A program made the position numbers and the translations under genes. From the NCBI GenBank assembly GCA_026708685.1, contig JAPOUL010000123.1, forward strand, positions 20,508 through 84,507: DNA of 64,000 nucleotides. Reading direction: 5' to 3'. This document shows positions 54,848 through 64,000 of this stretch, in pieces. The notes under the pieces were generated by a model. It worked only from the letters and a program-made list of their open reading frames with translations. It ran no database searches and was not told where the DNA came from. The DNA comes from Bacteroidota bacterium. GTDB taxonomy: Bacteria; Bacteroidota; Rhodothermia; Rhodothermales; Bin80. Positions within the stretch are counted from its first letter, which is position 1. Each line of letters opens with the position of its first letter.

Positions 54848-55639
54848 ATGCAACTGGCGTTCTGGAATTTTCCACCCTCGGAATGTCTTCAGGTTGCTGC
54901 TCAGTCGCTTGGAATACAATCCGAAACGCAGAGTTTTTCCACCTGCACGGAGTTGTTGTATCAAAAGCAGGTAGATCTTGCTCTGATACCCGTCACGGTT
55001 GCACTTCAGCTCACAGATCACTTGGACATTGTTCCTGGCGGAGTCGTCTCCTCTTGGAAATATCCGTTTACCTCTATTGAGCTTCATCAAGATTTGCACC
55101 GGATGAAAACGATAGGATCTTCACCGCAACATCCTCTTGAGGAATTTATGACCATCGTCATCATGAAAGAGCATTATGGTCAGCAATTAGAGGTTGTAAA
55201 GGATCAGTCATCGGATGTTGCATTGATCCATCGCGAGAGACCATCTGAGCAAGAGGTAGGTTTAGATCGTCTTGATCTTGGTCAGGAGTGGTATGAAATG
55301 GCACAGTATCCGATGGTATGGGGTGTCTACTGCTGCTTGAAAGGCAGTCCGATCGATGCGTTGACCCAGATAGTGCTCCAACTGACTCGTGAGGCAGAAG
55401 CCACGGCACATCAGTTTACCTGTAAGTCTTCTTTGCCTGCAGAAACCTTTTTTAGAGAACATCTTCGACTTCGTATGGATCAGATCTCCATTGCGAGTAT
55501 GACAGCAATCCGCGATTATATGTACTATCATGGAATTGTGGAGGATTTATCTCCATTACCATTATCTGTGCTGGGTGATCTTGAACAGACAACGGATTGG
55601 GGGCATGATACTGGGTTCCTGTCGGAGGCGATATCGTGA
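54848..55639 (+). CDS. mqnA: MqnA/MqnD-family menaquinone biosynthesis protein (probable chorismate dehydratase)
   Basis: Periplasmic-binding-like fold enzyme of the futalosine pathway. The pattern KQVDLALIPVTVALQL, IVPGGVVSSW, then EEFMTIVIMKEHYG, SDVALIHRERP and WYEMAQYPMVWGVYCCLKG follows the MqnA block order (DVALIP; DAALLIGD; W...PFVYA). It diverges in places, so MqnA is favoured over MqnD only by similarity of blocks. No signal peptide. 7 bases after rplS, in an operon with smpB. Confidence 0.65.
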   Translation: MQLAFWNFPPSECLQVAAQSLGIQSETQSFSTCTELLYQKQVDLALIPVTVALQLTDHLDIVPGGVVSSWKYPFTSIELHQDLHRMKTIGSSPQHPLEEFMTIVIMKEHYGQQLEVVKDQSSDVALIHRERPSEQEVGLDRLDLGQEWYEMAQYPMVWGVYCCLKGSPIDALTQIVLQLTREAEATAHQFTCKSSLPAETFFREHLRLRMDQISIASMTAIRDYMYYHGIVEDLSPLPLSVLGDLEQTTDWGHDTGFLSEAIS

Positions 55640-55642
55640 GAA

Positions 55643-56098
55643 ATGGCCAAACCCAATACGGTTCTTGTGAGCAATCGCCGTGCTCGCCGTAATTATCATA
55701 TTCTAGATACGATGGAGGCTGGAATGGTCTTGCTGGGTACGGAAGTCAAATCCATTCGTGATGGGCGTGCAAGTCTGTCCGAAGCGTGGTGTAAAATTGA
55801 ACATCAAGAGATCTTTCTGGTGGATGCCCATATTTCCCACTACAGTCATGGGAATTTGAATAACCACGATCCACTGCGACCGCGTAAACTCTTGTTGCAT
55901 CGAAAAGAAATTTCTCGGTTGCAGAAAGCCGTAGAGCAAAAAGGAAACACCTTGATTCCACTGAAACTGTATGTAAGTCACGGCAAGATCAAGGTTGAAA
56001 TTGGAATTGCACGAGGCAAAAAACTCTTTGACAAACGGGCGGATATCACCGAGCGAGATACCAAGCGTCAACTAGAACGATCCATGAAGCAATACTGA
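55643..56098 (+). CDS. smpB: SsrA-binding protein SmpB
   Basis: Works with tmRNA to rescue stalled ribosomes. SNRRARRNYHILDTMEAGMV, LLGTEVKSIRDGRASLSEAW, IPLKLYVSHGKIKVEIGIARGK, and the basic C-terminal tail DKRADITERDTKRQLERSM are diagnostic. 151 residues. It starts 3 bases after the mqnA stop. tmRNA itself was not found in this window. Confidence 0.96.
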   Translation: MAKPNTVLVSNRRARRNYHILDTMEAGMVLLGTEVKSIRDGRASLSEAWCKIEHQEIFLVDAHISHYSHGNLNNHDPLRPRKLLLHRKEISRLQKAVEQKGNTLIPLKLYVSHGKIKVEIGIARGKKLFDKRADITERDTKRQLERSMKQY

Positions 56099-56099
56099 C

Positions 56100-57311
56100 A
56101 TGCATTTTCCACCGGTAGACCATCAGATCCTGCATCTTAAGCGTGGGGTTGAAGAGATTATTCCAGAGCAGGATCTGCGTACGAAATTGCTTGATGCCGA
56201 AAAGACGGGCAAGCCCCTGACGGTCAAACTCGGTTGTGATCCGAGTCGGCCTGACCTCCATCTTGGGCATGCCGTTGTCTTGCGAAAGTTGCGACAGTTT
56301 CAGGATTTTGGGCATGAAATTGTCCTCATCGTTGGAGATTTTACGGGGATGATAGGTGATGCAAGTGGTCGCTCCAAAATGCGCCCAGCCCTTTCGCTGG
56401 ATGAAACCCGACGCAATGGCAAGACCTATTTTGAGCAGGCTTCTACAATTCTTGCTCCCGAACGCGTTCAGATTGTCTACAATTCAGAATGGTTGGGTAC
56501 GTTATCGTTTGAGGATGTGGTTCTACTGGCCGGCAAAACAACGGTAGCACGAATGCTGGAGAGAGATGATTTTGCTGTACGTTATTCCAAGGGGGATCCC
56601 ATTGGCATTCATGAATTCCTCTATCCGCTAGCTCAGGCTCAGGATTCTGTCGAGATCCAGTCGGACATAGAACTGGGAGGGACGGATCAGAAGTTCAATC
56701 TTCTGATGGGTCGTAACCTGCAGAAAAGTGTTGGACAATCTCCGCAGGTCTGTATGACACTGCCGATTCTTGAAGGACTTGACGGGAAGGAAAAGATGTC
56801 CAAGTCGCTCAATAATTACATTGGACTGTCGGAATCTGCTGAGCAGATGTATGGGAAAATTCTCTCGTTACCAGATGCATTGATTTATCGTTACTTTGAA
56901 CTTGCCAGTGACGAGGAAACAACTGAACTCCCAAGGTTACGCCAGTTTGCATCGGAGTCCCCCCGAGATGCCAAGCACCGCCTGGCACTGTCAGTCACAA
57001 GACTGTATCATGGCAGTGATCAAGCCGAGCAGGCCCGTGATCACTTTGAGCGTACGATCATTGCAAAGCAGGTTCCCAACGACATTCCATCCTTCACACC
57101 AGAAACCAAAGGCCCCATAGGTTTATTAAGCCTGCTGACCATGGCAGGTTTAACATCCTCTAATGGTGCTGCACGGCGATTGGTAGAACAGGGAGCAGTA
57201 AGTATAGACGGAGAAAAAGTGACGGATTCTCGACGGGAAATCCATACGGAGAAGGATACTCCATGTGTCATCAAGGTTGGGAAGCGTCGCTTTGTGCGGG
57301 TCGTTGGATAA
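56100..57311 (+). CDS. tyrS: Tyrosyl-tRNA synthetase
   Basis: Class I aminoacyl-tRNA synthetase charging tRNA-Tyr. The HIGH-type motif is HLGHA (in GCDPSRPDLHLGHAVVL) and the KMSKS motif is EKMSKSLNN. The GIHEFLYPLAQAQDSVEIQS and LGGTDQKFNLLMGR tyrosine/tRNA region is clear. A C-terminal S4 domain (residues ~340-403) ends KVGKRRFVRVVG. The sequence belongs to the TyrZ-like subgroup (HLGH rather than HIGH). 1 base after smpB; convergent with the E1 gene. Confidence 0.94.
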   Translation: MHFPPVDHQILHLKRGVEEIIPEQDLRTKLLDAEKTGKPLTVKLGCDPSRPDLHLGHAVVLRKLRQFQDFGHEIVLIVGDFTGMIGDASGRSKMRPALSLDETRRNGKTYFEQASTILAPERVQIVYNSEWLGTLSFEDVVLLAGKTTVARMLERDDFAVRYSKGDPIGIHEFLYPLAQAQDSVEIQSDIELGGTDQKFNLLMGRNLQKSVGQSPQVCMTLPILEGLDGKEKMSKSLNNYIGLSESAEQMYGKILSLPDALIYRYFELASDEETTELPRLRQFASESPRDAKHRLALSVTRLYHGSDQAEQARDHFERTIIAKQVPNDIPSFTPETKGPIGLLSLLTMAGLTSSNGAARRLVEQGAVSIDGEKVTDSRREIHTEKDTPCVIKVGKRRFVRVVG

Positions 57312-57334
57312 GATCCAATTCGAGTGAGATTTCT

Positions 57335-59503
57335 TTACCACTGGGCAAGCGATCGGGCCGCCTCAAGGATATCCTCCTCCTGAGGAAGTACTTCTTTTTC
57401 TAGTGGGGCCGCATAAGGGACGAAGGTAAACTTTGAAGCCACACGTCGTACAGGTGCATCCAAATACTTGAATCCAGTATCCGCAACTTGGGCAGCGATT
57501 TCTCCTCCAAATCCAAGGAATTCGTGATCTTCATGAACAATCAGGATCCGATGGGTTTTCTGGACGGAAGTCAGGATGGCATCGGAATCAAGGGGCATCA
57601 GGCTTCGCAAGTCAATCACTTCCACTGAGATCTGATTTTCCCGTGACAGCTGTCTGGCAATGGCTAGGCATTTATGAACTAAAAAACCATACGTCACGAT
57701 GGTCAAGTCTGTGCCCTCACGTAAGATATTTGCTTTTCCAAAGGGGATGAGATAGTCCTTTCCCGGTTCTGGACCGCGTGCACTTGCCGCCCGATAGAGG
57801 GCTTTATGTTCTAAAAAGAGGACAGGGTCTTTACTGCGAATGGCCGTTTTCAATAACCCTTTCGCATCAGGGGCAGATGAGGGCATGACAACTCGAAAGC
57901 CGGGAGTATGTCCGAAAAAAGTCTCAATATTTTGGGAATGACAGAGACCACCGTGGATGTATCCACCACAGGGGACACGGATCACCATCGGACAGGACCA
58001 TGCGTTGTTGGATCGATACCGTAGCGATGATGCCTGATTGCGAAGATGCTGCATCCCTGGCCAGATGTAATCAGCAAATTGGATTTCTACAACGGGCTTA
58101 AAGCCTGATGCACTCAGCCCGACTGCCGTTCCGATAATGGAGGCTTCGGCTAAGGGTGAATTGAAGCACCGTTCAGGGCCGAATGCTTCGGTAAGTCCGC
58201 GGGTGGCGGTAAATACACCCCCTTTTTCGCCACCGACATCTTCGCCATAAACAAGCATCTTCTCATCACGCTCCATCTCCTCGTGAAGTCCATGGTTGAT
58301 CGCATCTACCATCACGACAGGATCTCCTAAAGGTTCATCTATGCCATAGTCGAGATCAAGATTCCCTTCATAAAAGACATGAGTTGTTGCAGTAGAAACG
58401 TCAGGATCAGCCAATCGCTCAACAGAAGCGACTGCGTCATTGATCTCCGTCTTAATCTCCTCTTGCATCTCTTCCACCTTGGATGTGGAAAGGAGTCCAG
58501 CATCCACCAAGGTTCGCTCTAGACGACGAATCGGATCAGCATTTTGATCCTGAATCAGTTCCTCTTCACTGCGATACTTGAGATGATTGTCGGATGAGGA
58601 ATGAGGCAGTAGGCGCACGACATCAGATACAAGGCATACGGGGCCGTGTCCAGCACGAAGATGACCAATCGCAGCTTTGGCAACTGCATAGACCTTAAAA
58701 AAATCGGTACCGTCAACGCGGTAACGGGCGAGACCTTCATAGCCACCAGCGATTTTATAGGGCGTTCCACCAGCAATCTGATCCTCAACGGGGACACTAA
58801 TCGCATATTTGTTATCCTGAATGAGAAACAGGACGGGTGCCTTGCTTCGGGCAGACCAGTTTAGAGCTTCATGAAATGCTCCCTGGGAGGTCGCTCCGTC
58901 ACCAGCAGAACAGAGCGTAAAATCATCCGTTCCCCGCTTCATGGAGGCCATGGCAAGTCCAAGGGCGGGCAGGTACTGCGATCCAACAGATGAGCAAACC
59001 GTAAAGATATTTTTATCTCGTGCCCCATAGTGAGCAGGCATTTGACGACCGCCCGAATTGACTCCTTCAGGCTTTGCAAAGTGGTCCAGAAGCGTTTCTT
59101 CAATCGTTTGCCCGAGGGTGAGAACCAAGGCTAGATCACGATAGTAGGGGCAATACCAGTCATGTCCGGGTTTGCTGAGAAGACCTAATGCAGTCTGAGT
59201 TGCTTCGTGGCCACTGCACCCAATATGAAAAAAACCCTTTCCCTGTTTGAGTAAGGCAAGCATCTTGGTATCAAGAATGCGTGCAGTATACATGAATCGC
59301 AACACACGGACGATCTCCTGTGAATCGAAGTCGGTCAGAGAGACAGGTTCTACATCAAACCCCTCTCCATAACAGTTCTCGTCTGCTAATAGAATTGGAG
59401 ACTCTACATCATGGGTAGAGGGGTGACCGTTGGTACCGTTGGAAGATGTTGGTTCCTTGGTGGGAAGACTTGAGACAGCAGAATGAGTTAGATTATCCTT
59501 CAT
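57335..59503 (-). CDS. Fused 2-oxoacid dehydrogenase E1 alpha-beta (branched-chain type)
   Basis: Thiamine-diphosphate E1 component with both chains in one 722-residue protein. The alpha half has the TPP motif GDGATSQGAFHEALN...NKYAIS (~residues 195-235), preceded by CSGHEATQTALGLL. The beta half starts near 395 with DAINHGLHEEMERDEKMLVYGEDVGG and includes FNSPLAEASIIGTAVG and the terminal E2-binding domain IDLRSLMPLDSDAI...VVHEDHE-like block. Fused E1 chains are frequent in Bacteroidota. Substrate is probably branched-chain 2-oxoacids. No E2 or E3 is present here. Confidence 0.9.
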   Translation of the reverse strand: MKDNLTHSAVSSLPTKEPTSSNGTNGHPSTHDVESPILLADENCYGEGFDVEPVSLTDFDSQEIVRVLRFMYTARILDTKMLALLKQGKGFFHIGCSGHEATQTALGLLSKPGHDWYCPYYRDLALVLTLGQTIEETLLDHFAKPEGVNSGGRQMPAHYGARDKNIFTVCSSVGSQYLPALGLAMASMKRGTDDFTLCSAGDGATSQGAFHEALNWSARSKAPVLFLIQDNKYAISVPVEDQIAGGTPYKIAGGYEGLARYRVDGTDFFKVYAVAKAAIGHLRAGHGPVCLVSDVVRLLPHSSSDNHLKYRSEEELIQDQNADPIRRLERTLVDAGLLSTSKVEEMQEEIKTEINDAVASVERLADPDVSTATTHVFYEGNLDLDYGIDEPLGDPVVMVDAINHGLHEEMERDEKMLVYGEDVGGEKGGVFTATRGLTEAFGPERCFNSPLAEASIIGTAVGLSASGFKPVVEIQFADYIWPGMQHLRNQASSLRYRSNNAWSCPMVIRVPCGGYIHGGLCHSQNIETFFGHTPGFRVVMPSSAPDAKGLLKTAIRSKDPVLFLEHKALYRAASARGPEPGKDYLIPFGKANILREGTDLTIVTYGFLVHKCLAIARQLSRENQISVEVIDLRSLMPLDSDAILTSVQKTHRILIVHEDHEFLGFGGEIAAQVADTGFKYLDAPVRRVASKFTFVPYAAPLEKEVLPQEEDILEAARSLAQW

Positions 59504-59649
59504 CAGTGATAAGATAATAAAAATAAGTTATACATACCACATCAATCAAAAAAATCTAGGAAGAAATCACCATGACAGCCATAGGATGATGGAAAATCGA
59601 CTTTAGATGCGTCAGCAAGAATCAACGGTGCGGGATGGATAATGAAGAC

Positions 59650-61107
59650 TCATGATATTGTATGATCGGTGGCAAGGGGCAGCTCAAACCAGAAACGTGA
59701 TCCTTGGCCAACCGTACTCTCAACATGAATCGTTTCGCCATGCTCATGAAGGATTTGCTTGACAATTGCAAGTCCAAGACCACTCCCCCCATTTCTTCTT
59801 GAGCGAGACGAGTCAATGCGGTAAAAACGCTCGAAAATCATAGGAAGCTCCTCTTTGGGAATTCCACGCCCCTCATCAATGATTTCCACTCGTACTTTTG
59901 TATCCAGCTTGTGGAATCGACAGGTGATGGTTCCAGTTTGGCTATACTGAATTGCATTTTCGATAAGATTCATGAAGACACGCTCAATCAGGCTGTGATC
60001 TATATATACCCAGATCTCTGTTTCATCAAGGTCAAGGTGAATCCCTTTCTCTTGGGCTTTCTCCGCACATAGATCTTTGGTGTCACGCACGATGAGGGCT
60101 AGATTATAGCGATAATACGAGAGCGTGTGGTCATGACTTTCAATTCGGGCTATCTCAATGAGAGAACTAAACAGTGTGTTGAGACGCTTGAGGTTCAGTA
60201 ATCCGCGAGCTGAGTATTTTTGGCGGTGGTCCTTGGAGAGGGTGGAAGATCCGAGTGCCTCCAGAAAGCCACTGATAGCAAAAATTGGATTTCGAACTTC
60301 ATGAGAGATGTTGGTAATAAAATCGCGCTGCAGCTTGGTGACTTTTTCCAGTTCAATAATTTTATCCATGTAACTCTGCGACATCTGATCAACATTGTGT
60401 CCCAGATCCTGAAATTCTGCGGCTTTAGACTGAATATGAATGGGAGTTCCGTATTCGCCTCCAACGATCCGATTGGTCACCTCCTTGATCATCTTGAGGG
60501 GCTGTAGAACTTTTACGGAAGCCATCCATGCTCCCACCATGGACATTAAAAAGACAAACCCGAATCCAAGAAATATTTTGAACATGATGTGGGAAACAAG
60601 AATGTACAGAGGGCTGACAGGTCGTACGAGCCCGATGACAATATCCCCCTTACGAACTGCGCCAAGTTGGACTTTCTGACGATCATCCTCCGAAACAATG
60701 TCAAAAAACGGTTTCTCTTCCGTGGTGTGATGGAGCATCTTTTCATGGTGATCGCTCTCTTCAAGTGGATCATTTCTCCAGAGCACAGAATCTCCTTGTG
60801 CAATACAGATAAACAGGTCTTGGAAGTCTAGTAGAGTCGAAATTTCTGGGTTTAGAATTTCCTCCCACTGATCCGGGTCAGTGGATATCAGGTCTGTCGA
60901 GAGAATGAGGGAGGCAATATGTTCGGTGTCCACGATATGAGATTCACGTGTAGCATTGTGGATCTCATGGGTGAGGCCAATGATAGTCACCAGCACCACT
61001 CCAAGGGTAGCAATTCCAACAAAAATGACGAAATTGAGAAACATCCAAAACCGCGTGGGAGCACGGTTGGGAAACCTCAATTTTTCAGGTTGGTCCGTAG
61101 TGGGCAT
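59650..61107 (-). CDS. Sensor histidine kinase (HAMP, HisKA, HATPase)
   Basis: Membrane sensor of a two-component system. Two membrane helices (~residues 22-44 and ~173-195) flank a ~130-residue periplasmic sensor domain. A HAMP linker follows, then HisKA with ISHEVRNPIFAISGF (phospho-acceptor His), and the ATPase domain with N box NLIENAIQYS, G1 DEGRGIP, F box FERFYR and G2 GGSGLGLAI. 485 residues. It starts 7 bases after the response regulator stop; the two form an operon. Confidence 0.92.
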   Translation of the reverse strand: MPTTDQPEKLRFPNRAPTRFWMFLNFVIFVGIATLGVVLVTIIGLTHEIHNATRESHIVDTEHIASLILSTDLISTDPDQWEEILNPEISTLLDFQDLFICIAQGDSVLWRNDPLEESDHHEKMLHHTTEEKPFFDIVSEDDRQKVQLGAVRKGDIVIGLVRPVSPLYILVSHIMFKIFLGFGFVFLMSMVGAWMASVKVLQPLKMIKEVTNRIVGGEYGTPIHIQSKAAEFQDLGHNVDQMSQSYMDKIIELEKVTKLQRDFITNISHEVRNPIFAISGFLEALGSSTLSKDHRQKYSARGLLNLKRLNTLFSSLIEIARIESHDHTLSYYRYNLALIVRDTKDLCAEKAQEKGIHLDLDETEIWVYIDHSLIERVFMNLIENAIQYSQTGTITCRFHKLDTKVRVEIIDEGRGIPKEELPMIFERFYRIDSSRSRRNGGSGLGLAIVKQILHEHGETIHVESTVGQGSRFWFELPLATDHTIS

Positions 61108-61114
61108 TCACGAA

Positions 61115-61837
61115 TTATTGTGAAGATGAATTAGAAATTAGATCATTAAATCGATAACCGATTCCCCAAACTGTTTCTATATACTGAGAAAAATCACCGA
61201 GCTTGTCGCGCAAGTTTTTCATGTGGGTGTCCACGGTGCGATCTGTAACGGTAAGAATATCGTCGTTCCAAATCTTTTCTAACAGCTCCTTGCGGGTAAA
61301 AATCTGGCGTGGGGAATTAACCAAACAGTAGATGAGCTGAAATTGCGTAAAGGTAAGGTTAAGGTTTTCTCCATGGAGGAGAGCCTTGTACTGCTTCGGA
61401 TACAGTGTTATCCCGAGCAGCTCAATGGTCTTGATTTCGCTGACATGCGATCGGCGAAGTGCAGACTGTACCCGTGCGAGTAGCACATCCATGGAGCATG
61501 GTTTTGTAAGATAGTCGTCTCCGCCAAGCATGAGTCCGCGAATCTGGTCATCGTCCTCAGATTTGGCAGTGAGAAAGATGATCGGAACTTCTTCGGTTTC
61601 AGTTTTAGACCGAATTTGACGACACACCTCAAAACCATCCAGTTCAGGGAGCATCACATCTAGCAGGACCAGATCAATTGCGGGATTCATTTTGTCTAAA
61701 GCCTCAAGTCCATCATAGGCAACATCAACCTGATAACCTTCTTGTTCAAGGAAGTGGCGAGTGACTTCAGCAATATCTTCCTCGTCCTCAGCAATAAGGA
61801 TCTGGATTTCATGCTTTTCTTTTGCCAGTTTTTCCAT
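61115..61837 (-). CDS. OmpR/PhoB-family response regulator
   Basis: Receiver domain (residues 1-~125) with the acidic EDEED pocket near residue 18, phospho-acceptor Asp in DLVLLDVMLPELDG, FLTAKSEDDD and the conserved Lys in YLTKPCS. C-terminal winged helix with LTFTQFQLIYCLVNSPRQIF, TVTDRTVDTHMKNLRDKLG and the ETVWGIGYRF wing. DNA-binding transcription regulator paired with the kinase that follows. Targets unknown. 240 residues. Confidence 0.94.
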   Translation of the reverse strand: MEKLAKEKHEIQILIAEDEEDIAEVTRHFLEQEGYQVDVAYDGLEALDKMNPAIDLVLLDVMLPELDGFEVCRQIRSKTETEEVPIIFLTAKSEDDDQIRGLMLGGDDYLTKPCSMDVLLARVQSALRRSHVSEIKTIELLGITLYPKQYKALLHGENLNLTFTQFQLIYCLVNSPRQIFTRKELLEKIWNDDILTVTDRTVDTHMKNLRDKLGDFSQYIETVWGIGYRFNDLISNSSSQ

Positions 61838-61996
61838 TAGTGTGCCCCAAAAATCAAGCGCAGTAACAATATCTACAAATAGGGGATCTCCCTGTACAGC
61901 AATTTCAAAATTAAGAGGTGTACAGCGAATGATGAAAAAGGTTCCATGATGCGTATAAGTCAGATCAGATTACCTTGGTTGAGCCATCATTGTAGC

Positions 61997-63286
61997 ATGA
62001 CACCAGACCTATTTATTGAAAACGGATCAATCATCAATCCGGTGGATAAGAGCATTCAACAGGCTCATGTACGCATTCGTGGTGGGGTCATTACAGACAT
62101 TGGTCCAGATCTTGGGGTGATGGATGAATATGTCGTTGATGCTGATAAGCGATTTATTTCTCCTGGGTGGATGGACATGCATGTTCATTTCAGAGATCCA
62201 GGTCAGGAGCATAAAGAGACGATTGAGACTGGATGCAGAGCTGCAGCGTTTGGCGGATTTACAGCTGTCGCATGTATGCCGAATACAGATCCGCCCATTG
62301 ATACCCGAGAGGCGATTCATTCCATCATCCAGCGATCACTGAATTTACCAGTAGATGTACATCCGATCGCATGTGTCTCTCAGGGTCGGTTGGGCAAGAA
62401 TCTGTCTCAGATGGCGGAATTAGTTGATGCTGGTGCTGTTGGATTCAGTGATGATGGATCCCCTGTACAGGGCGGTAGCCTCATGCGCCGTGCTCTTGAA
62501 TACTCACGTATTCTGGGCAAACCCATCATCAATCATATGGAAGATGTAACCCTTGGTCCGAAGGGCCAGATGAATGAGGGATTGATTTCCACCCGACTTG
62601 GACTCACGCCGACACCTACCTTTTCCGAGGAATCCATGCTCGCACGGGATCTGATGCTGGCAGAGTTAACAAGCGGACATTTACATGTTGCCCATGTTTC
62701 CACTGCACGATCAACTGCCATGATCCGTGAGGCAAAAGCACGGGGAGTATCCGTCACGGCCGAAGCATGTACGCATCATTTTTCACTGACCGACGAGATT
62801 GTGCAGGAATCCGGCTTTGACTCACATACGAAAATGCATCCACCATTACGGACGGCTCAGGATGTAGAGGCGATACGCAGTGGTCTTCGTGACACAACTC
62901 TAGATGCAATCTGTACAGATCATGCTCCTCATGCGTCATTTGAGAAGGAGACCGATTTTGTATCTGCCCCATTCGGCATTATTGGTCTGGAGACCGCGTG
63001 GGGCCTGATTGGTCGTTATCTGATTGCTCCGAAGCACTTAACCATGATGGATGCAGTCTGTAAGATTTGTGTGTCTCCACGGAAAATTCTTGGACTTGAC
63101 GTTCCTGCCATTGAGGTAGGACAAGAGGCGAATATCACGATTTTTGATGCGTCCAGTGATTGGACATTTGAATCAGGACATATCCATTCAAAGAGCCGTA
63201 ATACACCATTTATTGGCTCTAGAATGACGGGTAGAGCCTGGGCAATCTATCATAAGGGACACTTGGTCGAAAACAAGGATCGTTAA
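61997..63286 (+). CDS. pyrC: Dihydroorotase
   Basis: Class I (multifunctional-type) amidohydrolase cyclising carbamoyl-aspartate in pyrimidine synthesis. Metal-site DMHVHFRDPG, substrate Asn/Arg region ACMPNTDPP, INHMEDV with His, AHVSTARS with His, and CTDHAPH with the catalytic Asp. The start at 61997 (MTPDLFIENG) fits better than 61946. 429 residues. Catalytic residues are all present, so this is an active enzyme rather than the PyrC' non-catalytic type. Confidence 0.92.
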   Translation: MTPDLFIENGSIINPVDKSIQQAHVRIRGGVITDIGPDLGVMDEYVVDADKRFISPGWMDMHVHFRDPGQEHKETIETGCRAAAFGGFTAVACMPNTDPPIDTREAIHSIIQRSLNLPVDVHPIACVSQGRLGKNLSQMAELVDAGAVGFSDDGSPVQGGSLMRRALEYSRILGKPIINHMEDVTLGPKGQMNEGLISTRLGLTPTPTFSEESMLARDLMLAELTSGHLHVAHVSTARSTAMIREAKARGVSVTAEACTHHFSLTDEIVQESGFDSHTKMHPPLRTAQDVEAIRSGLRDTTLDAICTDHAPHASFEKETDFVSAPFGIIGLETAWGLIGRYLIAPKHLTMMDAVCKICVSPRKILGLDVPAIEVGQEANITIFDASSDWTFESGHIHSKSRNTPFIGSRMTGRAWAIYHKGHLVENKDR

Positions 63287-63301
63287 AGAGAACATCCATT
63301 C

Positions 63302-64000
63302 ATGCAGCATATTGTGTTGATTTACGGAGGTCAGTCGGCTGAACATGAGGTATCGCTCATATCAGCCCGTAATATTCTACATGCGATCGACCTCAATCGT
63401 TATCTGGTCACGCTTATACGAATTGATCATTCCCGACAGTGGATTCATTCTGCCAGCAGTGGTGAATCAGATGTACTGAAAGCGGATTTGTCTGCGTCGG
63501 GTGAACCTGTTTATCTAACTTCTGGGGGAGCCTTAGGATTTCGAGAGGATCCCAAAAGGTCTCTGAAGATTGATATAGCATTCCCTGTTCTCCATGGGAT
63601 CAACGGTGAGGATGGTACAATTCAGGGGTTACTGCAGCTGTACGGGATCCCGTTTGTTGGCCCAGGAGTACTCAGCTCCTCTGTCTGTATGGATAAGGAT
63701 GTCTCCAAACGGCTCCTAAGTGAAGCAGGCATTTTGGTCCCTAAGTTTGAAGTACTTCATCATGGAGGGCGGAATGTGCCAAGTTATGATTACATCTCTC
63801 ATCAACTTGGATCTCCGCTGTTTGTCAAGCCAGCGAACGCTGGTTCATCGGTGGGAATTTCAAAGGTAAAGACGATCAATGAATATCAGGAGGCTGTAGA
63901 GATTGCCTTCCGCTATGACAGGAAGGTCATCGTGGAGCAGGCCATTGAAGGGCGTGAAATTGAATGTGCAGTACTTGGCAGGAATCCCGTCCGGGTATCA
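63302..64000 (+). CDS. ddl: D-alanine-D-alanine ligase (3' partial)
   Basis: ATP-grasp ligase that joins two D-Ala for peptidoglycan. The start MQHIVLIYGGQSAEHEVS is typical Ddl. HGINGEDGTIQGLLQLYGIP and KPANAGSSVGISKV, with the ATP-binding Lys, follow, then VEQAIEGREIECAVLG. The coding frame runs off the end of the window, so only the first ~233 residues are here. 15 bases after pyrC, likely the same transcript. Confidence 0.93.
   Translation, partial: MQHIVLIYGGQSAEHEVSLISARNILHAIDLNRYLVTLIRIDHSRQWIHSASSGESDVLKADLSASGEPVYLTSGGALGFREDPKRSLKIDIAFPVLHGINGEDGTIQGLLQLYGIPFVGPGVLSSSVCMDKDVSKRLLSEAGILVPKFEVLHHGGRNVPSYDYISHQLGSPLFVKPANAGSSVGISKVKTINEYQEAVEIAFRYDRKVIVEQAIEGREIECAVLGRNPVRVS

Noticed and set aside
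1..64000. tRNA, rRNA, tmRNA or 4.5S RNA genes
   Set aside because: Scanning the gaps by eye for T-arm, tmRNA and SRP-RNA core strings gave nothing convincing. A covariance search would be needed to exclude them.

Overview
The window looks like a chromosomal segment of a Gram-negative bacterium of the Bacteroidota/Rhodothermota type. This is an inference from gene content and gene style. There are many lipoprotein signals, a fused alpha/beta branched-chain 2-oxoacid dehydrogenase E1, futalosine-type menaquinone synthesis, a long tailed ribosomal protein S16, PspC-domain proteins, and start codons that mostly lack a Shine-Dalgarno sequence. Secreted sulfatase, sialidase, SGNH esterase, PhoD-like phosphatase and Planctomycete-type DUF1501/PSD1 cytochrome genes suggest a marine heterotroph or host-associated lineage feeding on sulfated or sialylated glycans.

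Layout. 1-3000: right part of a type I restriction-modification island (hsdM cut by the window edge, hsdS frameshifted in an A7 run, and a stub of the usual downstream ATPase), which breaks off and runs in frame into a TolB-like lipoprotein (to 4531). 4485-12605: minus-strand run of YhaO-like nuclease, YhaN/SbcC-like ATPase, PhoD-like phosphatase and sulfatase. 12825-21497: mnmD, a propeller/HEAT/cytochrome c protein, and a DUF1501-PSD1 pair. 21542-24030: an accessory cassette with P-loop ATPase no. 1, a helical orphan protein and a row of 23-bp repeats. 24679-30366: sialidase, SGNH hydrolase, LarA-like racemase, radical SAM protein, LexA. 30655-34897: an element graveyard with tandem hairpins, an IS1634-like relic, three small decayed secreted or membrane genes, P-loop ATPase no. 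2 (paralogue of no. 1), IS21-like end repeats, and a broken IS1595-family insertion sequence. 35087-39643: DUF2461 gene, copper P-type ATPase, DUF2231 membrane protein. 39661-45999: type III restriction-modification locus with a G9 tract that throws mod out of frame. 46063-46558: gene relics around a MITE-like inverted repeat. 46558-50821: glycosyltransferase, LpxH-like phosphoesterase, PH-like protein, two PspC proteins, 5-formyl-THF cyclo-ligase. 51184-57311: core cluster ffh-rpsP-rimM-trmD-rplS-mqnA-smpB-tyrS. 57335-61837: fused E1 dehydrogenase and a two-component system. 61997-64000: dihydroorotase and the start of D-Ala-D-Ala ligase.

The most interesting material is the pair of paralogous ATPases (P-loop plus winged-helix type) with their different neighbours and end-like repeats. 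The two restriction systems, each with its specificity or methyltransferase gene switched out of frame inside a homopolymer, and the run of unannotated small membrane genes at 31467-32090 come next. Homopolymer sequencing errors are a real alternative explanation for the frameshifts.
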